64,000 nucleotides of DNA, taken from contig JAODTK010003333.1 in NCBI GenBank assembly GCA_026419785.1, positions 124,001-188,000 on the forward strand, in the 5' to 3' direction. The number at the start of each line of letters is the position of its first letter. Position 1 is the stretch's first letter. This DNA comes from Sclerodactyla briareus (taxonomy: Eukaryota; Echinodermata; Holothuroidea; Dendrochirotida; Sclerodactylidae). Shown here piece after piece: positions 11,000 to 24,600 of the stretch. The notes under the pieces were generated by a model. That model had not been told where the DNA came from. It made no database searches and saw only the letters and a program-made list of their open reading frames with translations. A program made the position numbers and the translations under genes.

Positions 11000-12700
11000 G
11001 ACAGTATGAAGTTGATGCAATGGGTGCACCCTAGTAGCCTACTGGCCTAGGCTACCCCAGACAGGTGTCATGATGTGGGTATACAATGTCAAACTGAAAG
11101 TGACTCACATTACTCTCTTATATAGGTACAGTTAAATACGAAATAGTTCCATGGATGTTTTCACATGTGTAAGTTCCGGATACGTTTCCAACTGGGCACG
11201 CAAGTACATGCAGTGATGTCACATCATAGCCCTGACACTAACCCTGTGAGTACTTTATCCTCTTGTTTGCTACCCAAAAAACTCCATAATAATAATGGGA
11301 ATGGTTGCAGGATGGGAGAGTTCTCTCCGGATGTTCACTTATTATGAGATCCCACCCGCCCCCGATCCCAGCTTGATGACGGCTGACAGTGATTGCTTGT
11401 ATCGAGGGCCTCTAAGATGGTGGGTTAATAGTGTAGACGTATGAAGGGCGACGTGGTTAATCCAAGACTGTTGAACAAGAACACCAATGATACAAGTGAG
11501 GCGATCACTCATAAAATTTTGCTGATTTTAGGATGCCACAAACTCTCGATCATGATTCTGAAAATTTCATGGAGTGATTGGCATCGTAACCAGAGCCAGG
11601 CTCTGTTTGGCGCCAGTGAGCAGCTGCTTGCGGCCCATGAGATGTGAAGATGTCTAATACATGGACCATGTTGGCAAAAGACACACTTAATCTCTCATCT
11701 TCCTCTCAAAGGAGCCATGGGTCCCATTTTCACTGAATTCCACCCTTGATCGTAACACAGATGAAGACAGGGTTTAAGAAGGGTTTGTGAATTATTGACA
11801 TGGGTATGATTCTGTTATACGATTTGAGACCAACCATCGCAAATCTGCAAGAAAAGTGACACATCTTGCAGTTGCGGATAACAGGTACATTGAACGCGGA
11901 CTCTGTTCATATTTTCACCCGTTCACTGAAATATGCAATGAACATTGCTGAATCTGTGGGCTATGAAGAACCGTGAAGATTATTCATCCACAAATTTTTT
12001 CCGGGCCGGAATTGTTAAATCTGGGTTGTCCTTGCAATTTGTAGAGGGGAAACATAGTGAGTAGGACACACGACTACAGGAGTTTTAAGGTCATGTGGAG
12101 ATAATATAGAGGAAGGCAAGTTGAAACAATGTTTCCGCACCCTGTCTTGATACAACATTCCATGCAAAAGTTATTTCACTCCAAGCACCTAATTCGGGAT
12201 CTGGCACTCCAAGCCACATAATTCGGGATCTCATGTAGATGCACATATCACCGAAACCGAATGTGCAATTTAATTTATGACATCAGTGAACAAATGAAAC
12301 AATCCTTATGTAACATATATTTTATTGGTGTTATGTTTCATTTGTTTTAAGTCTTAAGTTTAATTCAATTGCTAAAGTGATTGACATGTTTCTCTTCATG
12401 AGAATAAGTGGCATAATGTACCACTCGAATAGACAGAACCTGCATAAAACAAAGAATAATTCCTGGTGTGCTATTGTCGTGATGTCACTTTCGTCATGAA
12501 ATGTCAGGGGCACAAGTTTGCAAGGATACATGAAACTCAATACTGTTTAAGTTTTTATAACTCCTGCAATGGGAATGTTGCATATGAAAGATGGGGTTTG
12601 ATCAATGGAGGGCAAATTCCTTCCCTCTAGAGACATAAGAATCATATATGGTCTCTTTCGGAAAATTTTCCAATGGCCATCAGCTCAGATTGCCAACTGA
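11000..12700. other. Intergenic, nothing recognised
   Basis: AT-rich sequence without a recognisable gene. A small direct repeat, TAATTCGGGATCT, occurs at about 12,190 and 12,220. No RNA gene seen. Confidence 0.4.
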
Positions 12701-12714
12701 ACTATATATTGTAC

Positions 12715-13390
12715 CCAAGTCCAGAGCATTGTACTCAGTGAGTACGAGCGGACGCATGCCTAAAAGGGACCAGCCCAAGATGCCAACTGAACTGTTGAAC
12801 TAAATGACTAGAGCATTGTACTCAATGGTTGAAACTGTTTGTACTCACATGACTAGAGCATTGTACTCACAAGTATAAGCAGAACAACATTGATAACCGT
12901 GCTTCAGCTCCAATTGTTAACCTAAACTATTGTACTCAAGGAGGATGGGAACTGTGTACTCACATGACCTAAAGCATTGTACTCATAAGCTTAAGCAGGA
13001 CACAGCTTAACAGTGCTTTAGTCCAATTGTTAACAAAACTATTGTAATCAATGACTAGAGCATTGTACTCAAGAGTAGAACTGTTTGTACTCATCATGAC
13101 TAGAGCCATTGTACTCACTAAGTTATAAGCAGGACACATTGCTAACCGTGCTTCAGCTCCAATTGTTAACCAAGCTATTGTACTCACATGATAGAGCATT
13201 GTACTCAATGAGTCTGAATTGTTGAGCTCATATGGACCAGAGCATTGTATCACTAAGTAAAGCAGGACACATTGCTAACCGTGCTTGCTACAATGTTAAC
13301 CGAACTATTGTACTCACAGTTGACTAGGCATTGTACTCAAGAGTTGAACTGTTGTAACTGATATGACTGAGCATTGTACTCCTAAGTACC
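12715..13390 (+). repeat. ~110-120-bp minisatellite (GACTAGAGCATTGTACTCA)
   Basis: About five to six imperfect units built from GACTAGAGCATTGTACTCA, AAGCAGGACACATTGCTAAC, CGTGCTTCAGCTCC and AATTGTTAACC. Units differ mainly by small indels. No CRISPR-like conservation of repeat against spacer, since the whole unit repeats. Confidence 0.85.
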
Positions 13391-13399
13391 TTATGACCT

Positions 13400-14199
13400 C
13401 ATTAACTTCCTGTGACTTTGAAAGGAACACCTGTTGTTCAGGACCAACTGTAGTCCCACATTCCCCAAGTTTGTTGAAATACGACAAATCGCATGAATTA
13501 TGCAAATTTGATCTCCTGTGTCCTTGGAATGACCTCCATGTTGTTTGGGACTTACAACAGTCTGCATTCACCAAGTTTGTTCAAATTCAACAGAGTCAGA
13601 AAATAACAAAAAATCCCACAATTTGACATTTGGTGAACTGAAATCTCTGTCATGTTTTTCGGACCCAACTTTCATCCGCACCCACCAGGTATATATCGTA
13701 TGAATCGGGCTAACTCTGTATTTTCAGCGTAAAACCGGCGAAATAGAATGCAGCAGACATGCATTACATGCCACTTTTGACCATCTAAGATTTTACCAGG
13801 GCAGTGAATGTTGTACCAAGTTTCAGATCAATCTGATAAAGTGTTAAAGGTTAGGGCCACTAACACCTGAAGTTTTTATTAGTGGTGGCGGTAACACAGC
13901 CACAAAACATAAGATTGCCGAACACCGGGTGATGGAAGATATAATTGCCTCTTGGCATTCCATTCTCTCTGTTGGCTTCACATTACTGCCTGGTTGTACA
14001 GATATATTATTGTAGTCGTGTACTTTCTGATTCGATGTAACCGTCTCTGGTGTAAACAATAAGGCTAACTTACCTGCTATGGATCTGTTGATATCTGACA
14101 TCTGTTGAAACACTATTTTTCTGTTTTGTGATTGATTTCAGTTGAACTGTCAGTTACGAGAGGATCTTTCATCATCAGTTCTTCTGACTAATACGAACA
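13400..14199 (+). other. ATIC upstream region / possible 5' UTR intron
   Basis: The sequence just before the ATIC start codon. An acceptor-like tract, GTGATTGATTTCAG, ends at 14,141. The start-codon exon may therefore begin at 14,142 and be preceded by an untranslated exon I cannot locate. I see no TATA box or CpG-rich promoter block. Confidence 0.35.
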
Positions 14200-14218
14200 A
14201 TGGCAACCCAGGAACTCG
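14200..14218 (+). CDS. ATIC: ATIC exon 1 (start codon)
   Basis: Reads ATG GCA ACC CAG GAA CTC G, giving MATQEL, followed by a strong donor GTGAGT at 14,219. Known animal ATIC proteins begin with a similarly short MA-x-x-QL stretch. The start context has A at -3 and G at +4. The exon ends in phase 1, which fits the start of exon 2 (ALL...). Being short it is the least secure exon on its own, but position, order and donor all agree. Confidence 0.7.
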
Positions 14219-17200
14219 GTGAGTGATCTGTTCGTTCAAAAGTTCGACCTGTACCTCTTCGCTATTCATCGTACACACTGCAAGTTGATGGGACAAATTT
14301 ATTTGTTATCCTACTTTGTTCAAGAATCCTAATTGGCGGCTTTAAACTATATGAAAGAACTCTGTCCATATTGAAAATGGATTAACACCAGCGTAACTTG
14401 CCTCCTCTTCTTGACTAGTGCTCAGATGATATCGAGGCAGGAGCGTAACCATTCCTACTGTAACGCTGCTCCCAGGTCACCTTTCAAGATCAACCTTGAA
14501 GGACGATCAGTGAATTCCAGGCCCTGATCACTTTTTCTGAACCTGGGGGAGCAGAAGATTCATGTCCATTCCACAGTGACTGCCTACGCCGAACTGACCA
14601 GTCTTTTTTTGCAAAATATTCCGGAACAAACCACAGACACCACAAGTCTACTGCATCACAGCAGACCATGGAGGTCTACAAAGTGGATACCGAGACAACC
14701 GCAAGTACAGCCACTATGGAGAAATGTCTGGTGACTGCTGGAACTGGAGCTCACAAAATGTTTGCTTGCGAAGCATATCTAATACTGCTCTGCCACTCTT
14801 CAGTTTTATCTTGTAGTATGTATGTGGTATTCAAAAGAAAGGTGAGGGATATTCGGTATTGAGGTTTTCCCTGAATCGCAATACTGTTCAAATTGTTTAT
14901 GTTCGAGGAAAGGGAAAACGGTTACATAACTGGGCCAGTCATCTGATCGAGATTTTAATAAGATGTGATCAGGAATTGTCAGTAGCCACATGTCTATAAA
15001 CAAGGATATGACCTAGATATTTTTGTTATGATTCACTCCTGAGGTAAAACAAGAGGGAATGGTCCAGTTGGTCTGGCCTCACCAGTGTTGGCTGAAAGTG
15101 ATAGCCTCTGGTGGGGACAGCGAAGGCAATCAGAGCTGCTGGCAATCCAGTTGGTAGTGGCATACAATCTGTGGCCTGACCTGATGTTTATCATGATTGA
15201 GTCCCACCCAACTGCTGCTTGGAAGTAGGAATTGCCATGAGTGAGAAAATGTGTCGACGTTTCAAAACTGTCCCTTGTTCCATTAAAAACCCTTGAGAGG
15301 TTGGAGCATGGGGACCTTTTTTTATGGTGGTGAGGTCAAAGGTCGCTAGGCCAATAATGAATTCTGAAAACCCAACAACAGGCAACAACCCTAGAATGGG
15401 TTTATTCAGCTGGAATGTGCTACATATTTTTTGAGTGAAAGTGTATTATGAGTTTAAGAACCCTATGACAAGGGACAAATTGTTTACCCAAAAAATTTGC
15501 ATTTTTTTATTGGATAAATTTCCGCATGTCAGTATGTACAAGAAAGGAGATCAGTTACATTTCTGGTGAATACTGAATGAAAGCCTATGAGGAATACTTT
15601 GAGGGTCCACCTCACAATCTCTGGGCTCATTGGTCCCCCATGTCATTGAGTAGTTCTTTTAGCTTGAGTCATCTCATTAGCATGGGACCTTGGTGGGTTG
15701 GGGCTGGTCATCAGAGTGGGGCCTTGCCTGCAGGTAGGAGGCCAATGGGGGAGGGGTTGTCTATAGGACATGAACTCTTACTTTGTGGATTCACGTGTAT
15801 ATGCCAAATTGACAGCGAGGAGTAATTTCTTGGATTCATTGGTCCATCCTGTAAATAGGGTCGTTTTCAGCTTGAATCATCTCTTAGCATGGGACTACGG
15901 GGCTTGGGATGGCAACCAGGTAGGCCTTGCATGGTGGTAGCAGCTCTGCGGTTACCCTCAAGGCCTGGCCGTTGCTTGGGACGAGGTGGGGGGTGGCGGG
16001 GGAGGGAGGGAGATGTGAATTATGGACTTATCTCATAATTTGTAGTTTCCCTGTATATATATATATATGCCATAAATTGACCGTGAGGAGGAATACAGGT
16101 CTCAATTTCCATTCTCATTTGGCAGTGAAGTGGAGGGGATGTTTACACTGGAGTCTCCGAGATGCTGGGAGGGAGGAGTGAAGGACTCCCATCCGTGCTG
16201 TTACATGGAGGTGAGTGAACATTCTCCCTCTGATTACATCAATTTCCCGCCTCAGGCAAGAAAAGTTGTTCTGGAGATAATAGTCCATAGGGGCGAAGGG
16301 GGGGGGGGGAATCTTCCTATCTTAGGTGCAAATGCTCAATTTTTCAGCCTTGAGAGATTAATAAGAATCAGGGGGCCAATCAAAAAGTACCTCTTGCCTC
16401 AAGCTCAAAGAGAATTCCATTTGAAGAGAAGGAGGAGGCAAGCACTTTGTAGGAATTCCAGGCATTGCACACATTGGTGTGTCTAGGCTTAACGCACAAG
16501 TTATTTATTGTCATGACTGTTACAACAACCTCAGTATTGTATGCTGGTCGGTGCTATCCCCTCCTTCCTCCACCCCGGAATATTTTTGACAAGTGACATT
16601 TCAAGGGCTCCGTTCGTCCGTCCTAAAGTACTGTAACTGTCCATTTTGGGCTGCAACCAAATGAAACTGGTGCTTTTGTGACTGCATATTCTACCTTCCA
16701 ATCTATCTGTCTCTCGGTTCATGAACCCACTTCAGGTAACAAATTTAGGCATTTTGTCTGGTAGCCCACATCCAGAAATCCCTCAATCAGGACTCCTGCC
16801 TCTAATAGGAAGTTCTGTTGTCCTATGGTATTTTGGGAGTCTTGGACCACTCTGGACTACTGCTAAATTTGTTCAAAATTTCTGAAACTTGCCCTCGAAC
16901 ATTTTTGAAAGTCACTTGAAATTTTTAATTATGCTATTTTTTGTGTGGAACTGGCCCTATAACTATGTAGGGTCAGAGGTCATTCAGCATTGCTTCAACC
17001 GCAAACAGTCAGTTTTAGGGTCAATGTCATTTGCAGCCTTAGTGCATGCATGAGTTTAAGATGGAGTTTACCTAGGGCTCAGTTTGACTCCAGTGGGTTA
17101 TTGTGGGGGGGGGGGGCAAATGGTAAAAATGATCTTGCTTCTATAGATTGAATGAGAAGAATCACAATATTTGGGTACTGGGTGATGATGTGATCAACGA

Positions 17201-18599
17201 TCAATGGTATGTAGGGTGATCCGCCTACTCTACTTACAGAACAAATCCTGGGATAGGTGTGTAGATGATATCGCTGGACTAGGGAAAACCTGTGTATTTT
17301 TGGAATAAAATAATAATATCCGAGTGTTTATAAATATAACTTCTCCACTGAAGTGCTCAGAGCGCTTTACAAATATTACCTTGGTTCAACAGTGCCGGTT
17401 GTACTCAGTTCCTCACAGGTCCCCATTTAGCACCTGGGTGGAGAGGGGCATGGAGATAGAGTGCCTTGCCCAAGTACATCAAGAAAAGCTGATCGGTCTG
17501 TCGGTTCGAACTCACAATCAAACTCGCAATCTTACGATCAAAAGCTCTACTGACTGAGCTAATCCGATCTTCCTGTCTTTTAGGTGATTGGTCGATTAGG
17601 AGTCATTTCACCCCTTTTCACCCCCCTGCTTGTGAACCCTAGTATCAATTTCAAGCATATCCGCTGTAGTAAACATACAATGCTGAATCTACAAACAAGA
17701 TGGCGCAGCATTGGCGCTGGTGAGGATGACAAAATCGGTACGGTCCATGAGAAACGCCAAAAGAGCAACAAAGATAACAGTTTTGGATGTGCAGGGGTGA
17801 TGTGGTATGAGGTACTCATTCTGTCACTTTTCTATTAACATTTTTCATTTTAATCCCCTGTGTACAGGTATATTGAGCAGGAAGACCGAAGAGGACCAGC
17901 AGATCTGACCAAAAATAATTACAAGTTTATCAGGTATGGATTACAAAATATTCAAATTCACCCAACTTTGAATTCCTGATAGCAGATTCGGATATGAACT
18001 ATTGCAACCCTATCCTCACAACTTAAGAATCAAAACTCTCCGTTGTCTTGTTGTGTTTATGTAAAGCATAGTACTGTTGATAAGTGTAGGCTCTGTATAC
18101 TCACTATAAATCTTTTGGAAAACTTCTAAAGCTGTATAGGTTCCCTGAGGCGGGCTAGGGTTCGGACGCGGGTGAATTGTTTCCACAATGCGGGGAAAGC
18201 CTTGCGTGGCATGAGTATCACCTTTTTAGGCCTCATTCCTTTCCTCACTTTGCCTCCTTCCCCTCCAATTCTATTTTAAGGTAAAAAAAAACAGGGTGTT
18301 CCATGAAGCATGAACGATGTTGAAGCAATTCCAACTTAGGTTTGTGTAAGGTCACTATTTAGTATGCTGATACTGCTGGAAATAACTTCACATCATTACA
18401 TGGGGATACATGAGAAAGTTTCCCAAATTAGTACAAACTTCAAATTTTGCTAATATCGCTATTGCTTATTTTCGATGCAGTGGTGATCGGCACTGGAGTG
18501 ACTCAGAGTTCCAGATATTTGAATATAATAACGAGACCCATATCGCTATCACCGAATAATCATACTTTTGCTGAATATCCCCCTGAGAATTAGGGGGTG

Positions 18600-18631
<32 letters not shown>

Positions 18632-21600
18632 CATCTGACTATATGGCCTGTAGTATTATTGGAGAGTGGTAGAGATTTTGGATCCAAAATCAGTTAGGGA
18701 TTCATTGATCCTGAAGGGTCCTTCTAAGTATGAATTTGGTCATCATGGTATGTGGTCAGTGTTATCACTCTCCATTGATGCATATAGTGTGCTTCATATT
18801 GGGTTGGTGTGTCCATATGGGGTTCAGTATAACCATTTTGTGAAAAATGAAAGATGCTTCTACCCCCACAAACCTAATTTTCTTTTTCCATTGAGGCTAT
18901 TTGTAGCAGGACAAGATCTGATCTGGCTAACGCAAGCCTAACAAGCTCTATGATCACCACCCTATACAGTGTTCTCCACTAGCCATTTTGTCAGAGTGGC
19001 CCACCCGGACTAAATTTGCAAAAACGTGTTTTCCACCGGACATAATGCTTGACAACCGGACAAATGGTACCAAGAAACTGAATGAAACACACTAAAATAG
19101 AGATATCTGCACAGTAGGCCCATATGCAATCTTCCATCTCTCAGAAGCAAGCATTTTTACTGATGAGAGAACATCCCCCCCCCTTCCTTCATACCCTCCC
19201 CACGGACGGCGTTAGACTTCAACCCGGACCAACTCAAGTCACACCACCCTTACAAAAAATTGGCTGCGGAGAACACTGCTGTAGACTGTGGGCTGTAAAA
19301 TTTGTCCTCATTCACTTTCTTGCCATAGTCAGTGCCTGATGAGCACATCATAACATGTCTTTGTTAATCTTCTTTTTGCAGAGTTGTCGCCTGTAATCTC
19401 TATCCATTCATCCAGACCATTAACAAACCTGAAGTGACGGTACCAGATGCTGTGGAGAACATTGATATTGGTGAGTAAGATTTGTTGAGTTAGGTTGCAC
19501 CTTCAATGATATGTTTCCTGGTGTTTCTAGAATTGACCTTGCTCCTTGTCTGGGATAAGGATTAGAATTACTGTCTGCCAATATCAGAAATTTGTGCTTA
19601 GAGGTGCAATAAACTTGGGAGACCATGTCTCCATGTTCCAAGAGGGGAGAAACTTGTATTGTTTTACAGTAATGAGTCCTAGCAGCAACCAAGCTGTGGG
19701 TCACACTGCAGAATGTGCAGCACTGAACATATACATAGTGTACACTTCCTTGGCACTTTGGTACCTTGTGTGGTACGGAGCTGCAATCATTATCAGGGCA
19801 GCTGCAGTTCATTTGCACCATTATTAAGGTAGCTGCTGTTAGCTGCTGCATGCCATGGCTGAGGTAGCTCAGGTAGTTGCAGCTTTGCTACATTCAGACT
19901 GAGGCAGCTGCAATTTAGCTGATGCCATGGCCAGGGCAGCTCAGTAGTTGCAATGAGTTAACATGGTTTAGTGGTCTGGTGATTAGGCTTGGAAAGTTGT
20001 GGGTTCGGATCCCAGGGGAAGTGTGTTGATTTCTTCTCTAAGCAAGAAGAATCAAATTCGCTGCCAGGTACTCTGAATTATCCGGAAAGTTCAATTGGCG
20101 TGAACTCTAACTATTGGTTATAGCGCCAGTTAATGCTGGCTGCTATGGTGCATATCAGCCCATTGTGCATATCAGCTGTGATGAGCTGATGCCATGGTTA
20201 GTGCAGCTCAGCTGAGGCAGCTACTGCTCAGCTGCATCCAGGCTAAGACAGCTGCATCAGTTGCTGCATCCAGACTGAGGCAGCTGCTGCTTAGCTACAT
20301 CCAGGCTAAGACAGCTGCATCAGTTGCTGCATCCAGGCTGAGGCAGCTACTGCTCAGCTGCATCCAGACTGAGGCAGCTGCTGCTTAGCTACATCCAGGC
20401 TGGCACAGCTACTGCTTAGCTACATCCAGGCTGTAGCAGCTGCATCATTAGCTGTATCCAGGCAAAGACAGCTATTGCTCAGCTGCATCCAGGCTGTGAC
20501 AGCTGTATCAGTAGCTGCATTCAGGCTGAGGCAGCTGCATCCAGGCTGAGGCAGCTGCTGCTTAAGCTGCAGCCATGGTAGATGTACTAGTTTGCACACA
20601 GTCTAGTATTACAATGGTTTCCCCACCCTTAACCCTACGACGTGACAAGGAGTATTTCACAAGAGCACATTGTGCCTTGTTTTTCACACTTGTCCCAGCT
20701 TGATGTAAAGAATAGGTAGTACCATTATGCATATTAGGTTTACAGACAGTGTACTTCGATGCTATTATTATGATGGTGTTTACTCATTCCATGTACATGA
20801 TTTCTTGATATTTTGTTACTAGGTGGAGTCACATTGTTACGAGCTGCTGCCAAGAACCATGAGCGGGTGACTGTTGTCTGTAACCCTGATGACTATACTA
20901 GGTGAGTCTTTCCGGCTGCTCAGTTGAATGGGATATTGGCCTGGCCTATGGATGCTACTGATATCGCTTCGACATCAAGTGAGCAAACCTAACACTTTCC
21001 AACCTGTAACTGACATAGCAACATCATTCTAAAGTGTCAATCACACTATAATATAATAATATTCAGTGCTTATATAGCGCCTTTCCACCGCGCTTTACAG
21101 ATATACCCTGTTCATAGGAAACGGGTTCGCACTCCGACAACCCGGAGAGTATGTGGCAGCAGCTACACGCGCCGGTTGCTCAAGTTCCTCACAGGTCCCC
21201 AATTAGCACCTGGGTGGAGAGAGGTATGGAGATGGAGTGCCTTGCCCAAGGACACCACGGAAAAGCTGATCGGTCTGTGCGTTTCGAACTCACACTTACG
21301 ATCAACCCGGTCTGAAGCTCTACCGAATGAGCTAATCCGATCTCCAAACTACACTACATCAATATTGTGTCATGCTACCTTTTCTTTAGTGTACTCTGAA
21401 CAGACGAGTCCTTTATCATTATGGCTTCAACACCCTCCCACCCAATTGCTCTTTGCCAGATCATCCCATTGTGAAATTACAGCTGTTCGCTATGTTTTGT
21501 TAATTACATTTTGTGTGTTCATCATTGAGCTGAATGATTCATTGTAGGATTTCCAATGTTTCTTTGATATGACATTACTTATGATCGTAGTATGTTTCCA

Positions 21601-24600
21601 TCACTTGCGATGAGAATAATATTGTGTGAGCTTTATAACTAGTATTTATGACTTTCAACACAAATAATCCCCCCCCCTCTCACCTGGAATTTGGCCTGAA
21701 ATTTGGGATCAAAGAAAATTGTTATAGTGTAAAATTCAGGGAATAAAACTTTTTATTTGGTCAGAGAGTGCATGTTAAACAATGTTGCATGGCCAATAGT
21801 TGTGTGATTATTAAAGGACAACTGCGGGCTTGAATACACCAGAGGCTATTGTGGAGAATAGAAAGCTGTATTGGACAACTCGGGGAAGTCATGTTGTCTT
21901 CTTGTTTCATTTTGTTGAATATCAACATTCGGTAGAAATTCTGTTGTCTTTCCCTCACCAAAGTACCATCACACCGACCAACTCACTAAGCAATCCTCCC
22001 CCATAGGCTAGATGCTTTTCAAAGTGAAAATAATGTGTGAATTTAAAGAGAACAAAGATGTTTGTAGGGTTGTGCAAGTATGACATCAAATATTATTGCA
22101 TGATGGGATGCTTTTCGATCTTGCACAAACTTCAACGACTGTAACCCCGTAATGGAAAGTCGTATGAACTTCAGGTTTGGACTGACGTATTCAGTTTTTC
22201 TCCAGCTAATATATTAGCCACTTCATAATTCATCCTGCATGCCTGGATGGAAGGCTGTGAAGGTAACAGGTCTTGACTCCCACAAAATCATATTCTAGTT
22301 TAGTTTAGTGAAAAAGGGTCAAGAAGGAACCATCTTCATGAGAGACCCCGAAGCCACAACATCCCAAAAGAGTAGAACAACCCAGATGCTCAAAGAATTT
22401 GCCCACAATTCTTGAAAAATAAAACAAGATCTGTTCTTGAATGCATTCACACTGTTAGACAGAACAACTCTTCAGGAAGGCTATTCCACTCCATTAATAA
22501 CTCTCTGGGAGAAGAAATATTTCAGAATGTCCAATCTACAGCGTTTACCAGGGAGCTTGAGACAATGACCCCTATTGGTGGTAACTTTGGAAAACTCAAA
22601 GAAATAGCCGAAGGAAAGGCCTCAAAACCATGAACAATTTTAAAAACCTGAATCAGATCACCACAATTTGTCTCAGTTCCATCGAAGTTAAACCGAGACG
22701 CCTTAATCTCTCTTCGTAACATAAATCTCTAAGAGAATGAATTCTTATCTTCCTTGATTGGCAGGATATTGGACGAGATGAGGGCGAGTCCTGACTCGGA
22801 TACATCACTGGAGCTGCGACAGGCTTTAGCTGTCAAGGTTAGTAGCAATGGTCTCTCGTCTGCATATCACATTACTCCTTCAGGAGATGTCAACAACACA
22901 TGATGGTTAGAGGGTTGGTGGAATGTCACTGTACACCCCATTAACGCAGCTACCAAAAAAATGAAATATATGTCACAGAGTGGAATAATTCTGGCCACTG
23001 GCCAGAATATTGCATGACCGATATACTGATATAACTACAGAGTACAAACAACATGTTTCCCACATTCCATTCACGAGAGAACTCGGCTCTATAGGGATGC
23101 TTGCACGTGATCGCGTTATTTCGTGTGTAGTTCCATGAAGACCAATCCGTCATTTTTGATGCGCGCAAAATTATGTTTCCCACATTCCATTCACCAGAGA
23201 ACTCGGCTCTATAGAGGTGCTTGCACGTGATTGCGTTATTTCGTGCGTAGTTCCATGAAGACTAATCCGTCATTTTTGATGTGCACAAGAATTATGTTTC
23301 CACATCCATTCGCCAGAGAACTCGGCTCTATAGAGGTGCTTGCTCGTGATTGCGTTATTTCGCACGTAGTTCCATGAAGAACAATCCGTCATTTTTTACG
23401 CGCGCAAGAATTATCGAAAGGCAGACGCAGCTCTGGGCTCCTGGGAAAACACGTCTTTACCTTATCTCTAGACATCCAATTTCCAGCTCTATTCTCAGCA
23501 ATTACGTTCACAAGAACAATCTACAGAATAATCTAGCAGATTTTGATGTTATGACTACCCTCTGGAAAAAATATATATTTTAGCCGAAATCCAACGATAA
23601 CCTATACTGAATTGACGTGCTATGTAGAATATGGAAATGAAATCTACACAACACGCCATGTTTTTGTAACTCTGCTATGTCTACGTGCGAGCTGTACAAC
23701 CCACTTTTGGCATCAGTCGCCTAGCTATGGCCTAGAAGGAAAAATATTCCCCTACCCATGCTGGGAGGCGATCGCACTCCTTGCATTGATACTACATGCC
23801 CACTTACTGGCACTCTCCACGTCAATGTTGCAGTGTTGCACTAACTAGAATTGTCTCCGCAGCTTTCCTGCAATCTATAGTTAGAATAAACACAAACTGT
23901 ATTTTGCTGATGAACGTATCAGTATCAGAGACAAATGCAATTGCTTGTTTCCCAGTGTTCGTCGCACAGGGACATTTTTCTCTTCAAATAGTTACAAGCA
24001 TGAGGCTGCCATTGCCTCCCCAGTTAATATAATATCTCCATGATTTTCACTGCCAATGAATACAATTTGTCCCAATTCCATGGACCATACCTGGGTAATC
24101 ATAACATTTCCAACAGAATTATTCATTGTTTCTGCATGACCTTTGTACTTTGAGAAATGCAACGACAGGAGCATTGCCCCAGGACCCAACATACACATAC
24201 ACAAGCATTCAAGTGTTGATGTGGTGTACATTAGCTTCCCCCCCCCCCCCCCCCCCCACCCCTTTCCCCAATATGCTCCTGGTCCATTTGAATGAGTTAT
24301 AACACTTTCCAATGTGGGAGGTCAAGGCATTTACACTGTTTCAATTTGGGTAATCAAAGGCAAGCCAAACATACACGATGCAAACTGCATTCCTGTATGA
24401 TTCAAGTGCAAGTTCAAATATTCAAAAACCTGATGGATATCATTTGAACAAATTCTGAGTAACCTTTGCATCGAATTTGTACTAGGGATTTATGGTGAGC
24501 TACTGTGTCATTGGCAACTCTTGTTCATTTATAAGCCTGTTTACGACTATTGCCACTCTTTGAAAAATAAGACCACTTCCTCCCATGTTTCACTATGTTT

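Noticed and set aside
12715-13390. CRISPR-like array of GCATTGTACTCA words
   Set aside because: The intervening segments are themselves repeated, so there are no spacers.
14668-14862. Open frame in ATIC intron 1
   Set aside because: No similarity to ATIC or any family I recognise, and no convincing splice sites around it.
20194-20388. Repetitive open frame ([14 protein letters not shown]-like)
   Set aside because: It follows the minisatellite unit in a frame without stops. No splice or homology support.
21281-21337. Functional tRNA gene on the minus strand
   Set aside because: The A and B boxes are present but no cloverleaf can be drawn, and the unit is repeated at 17.5 kb with a LINE-like tail; it is a SINE.
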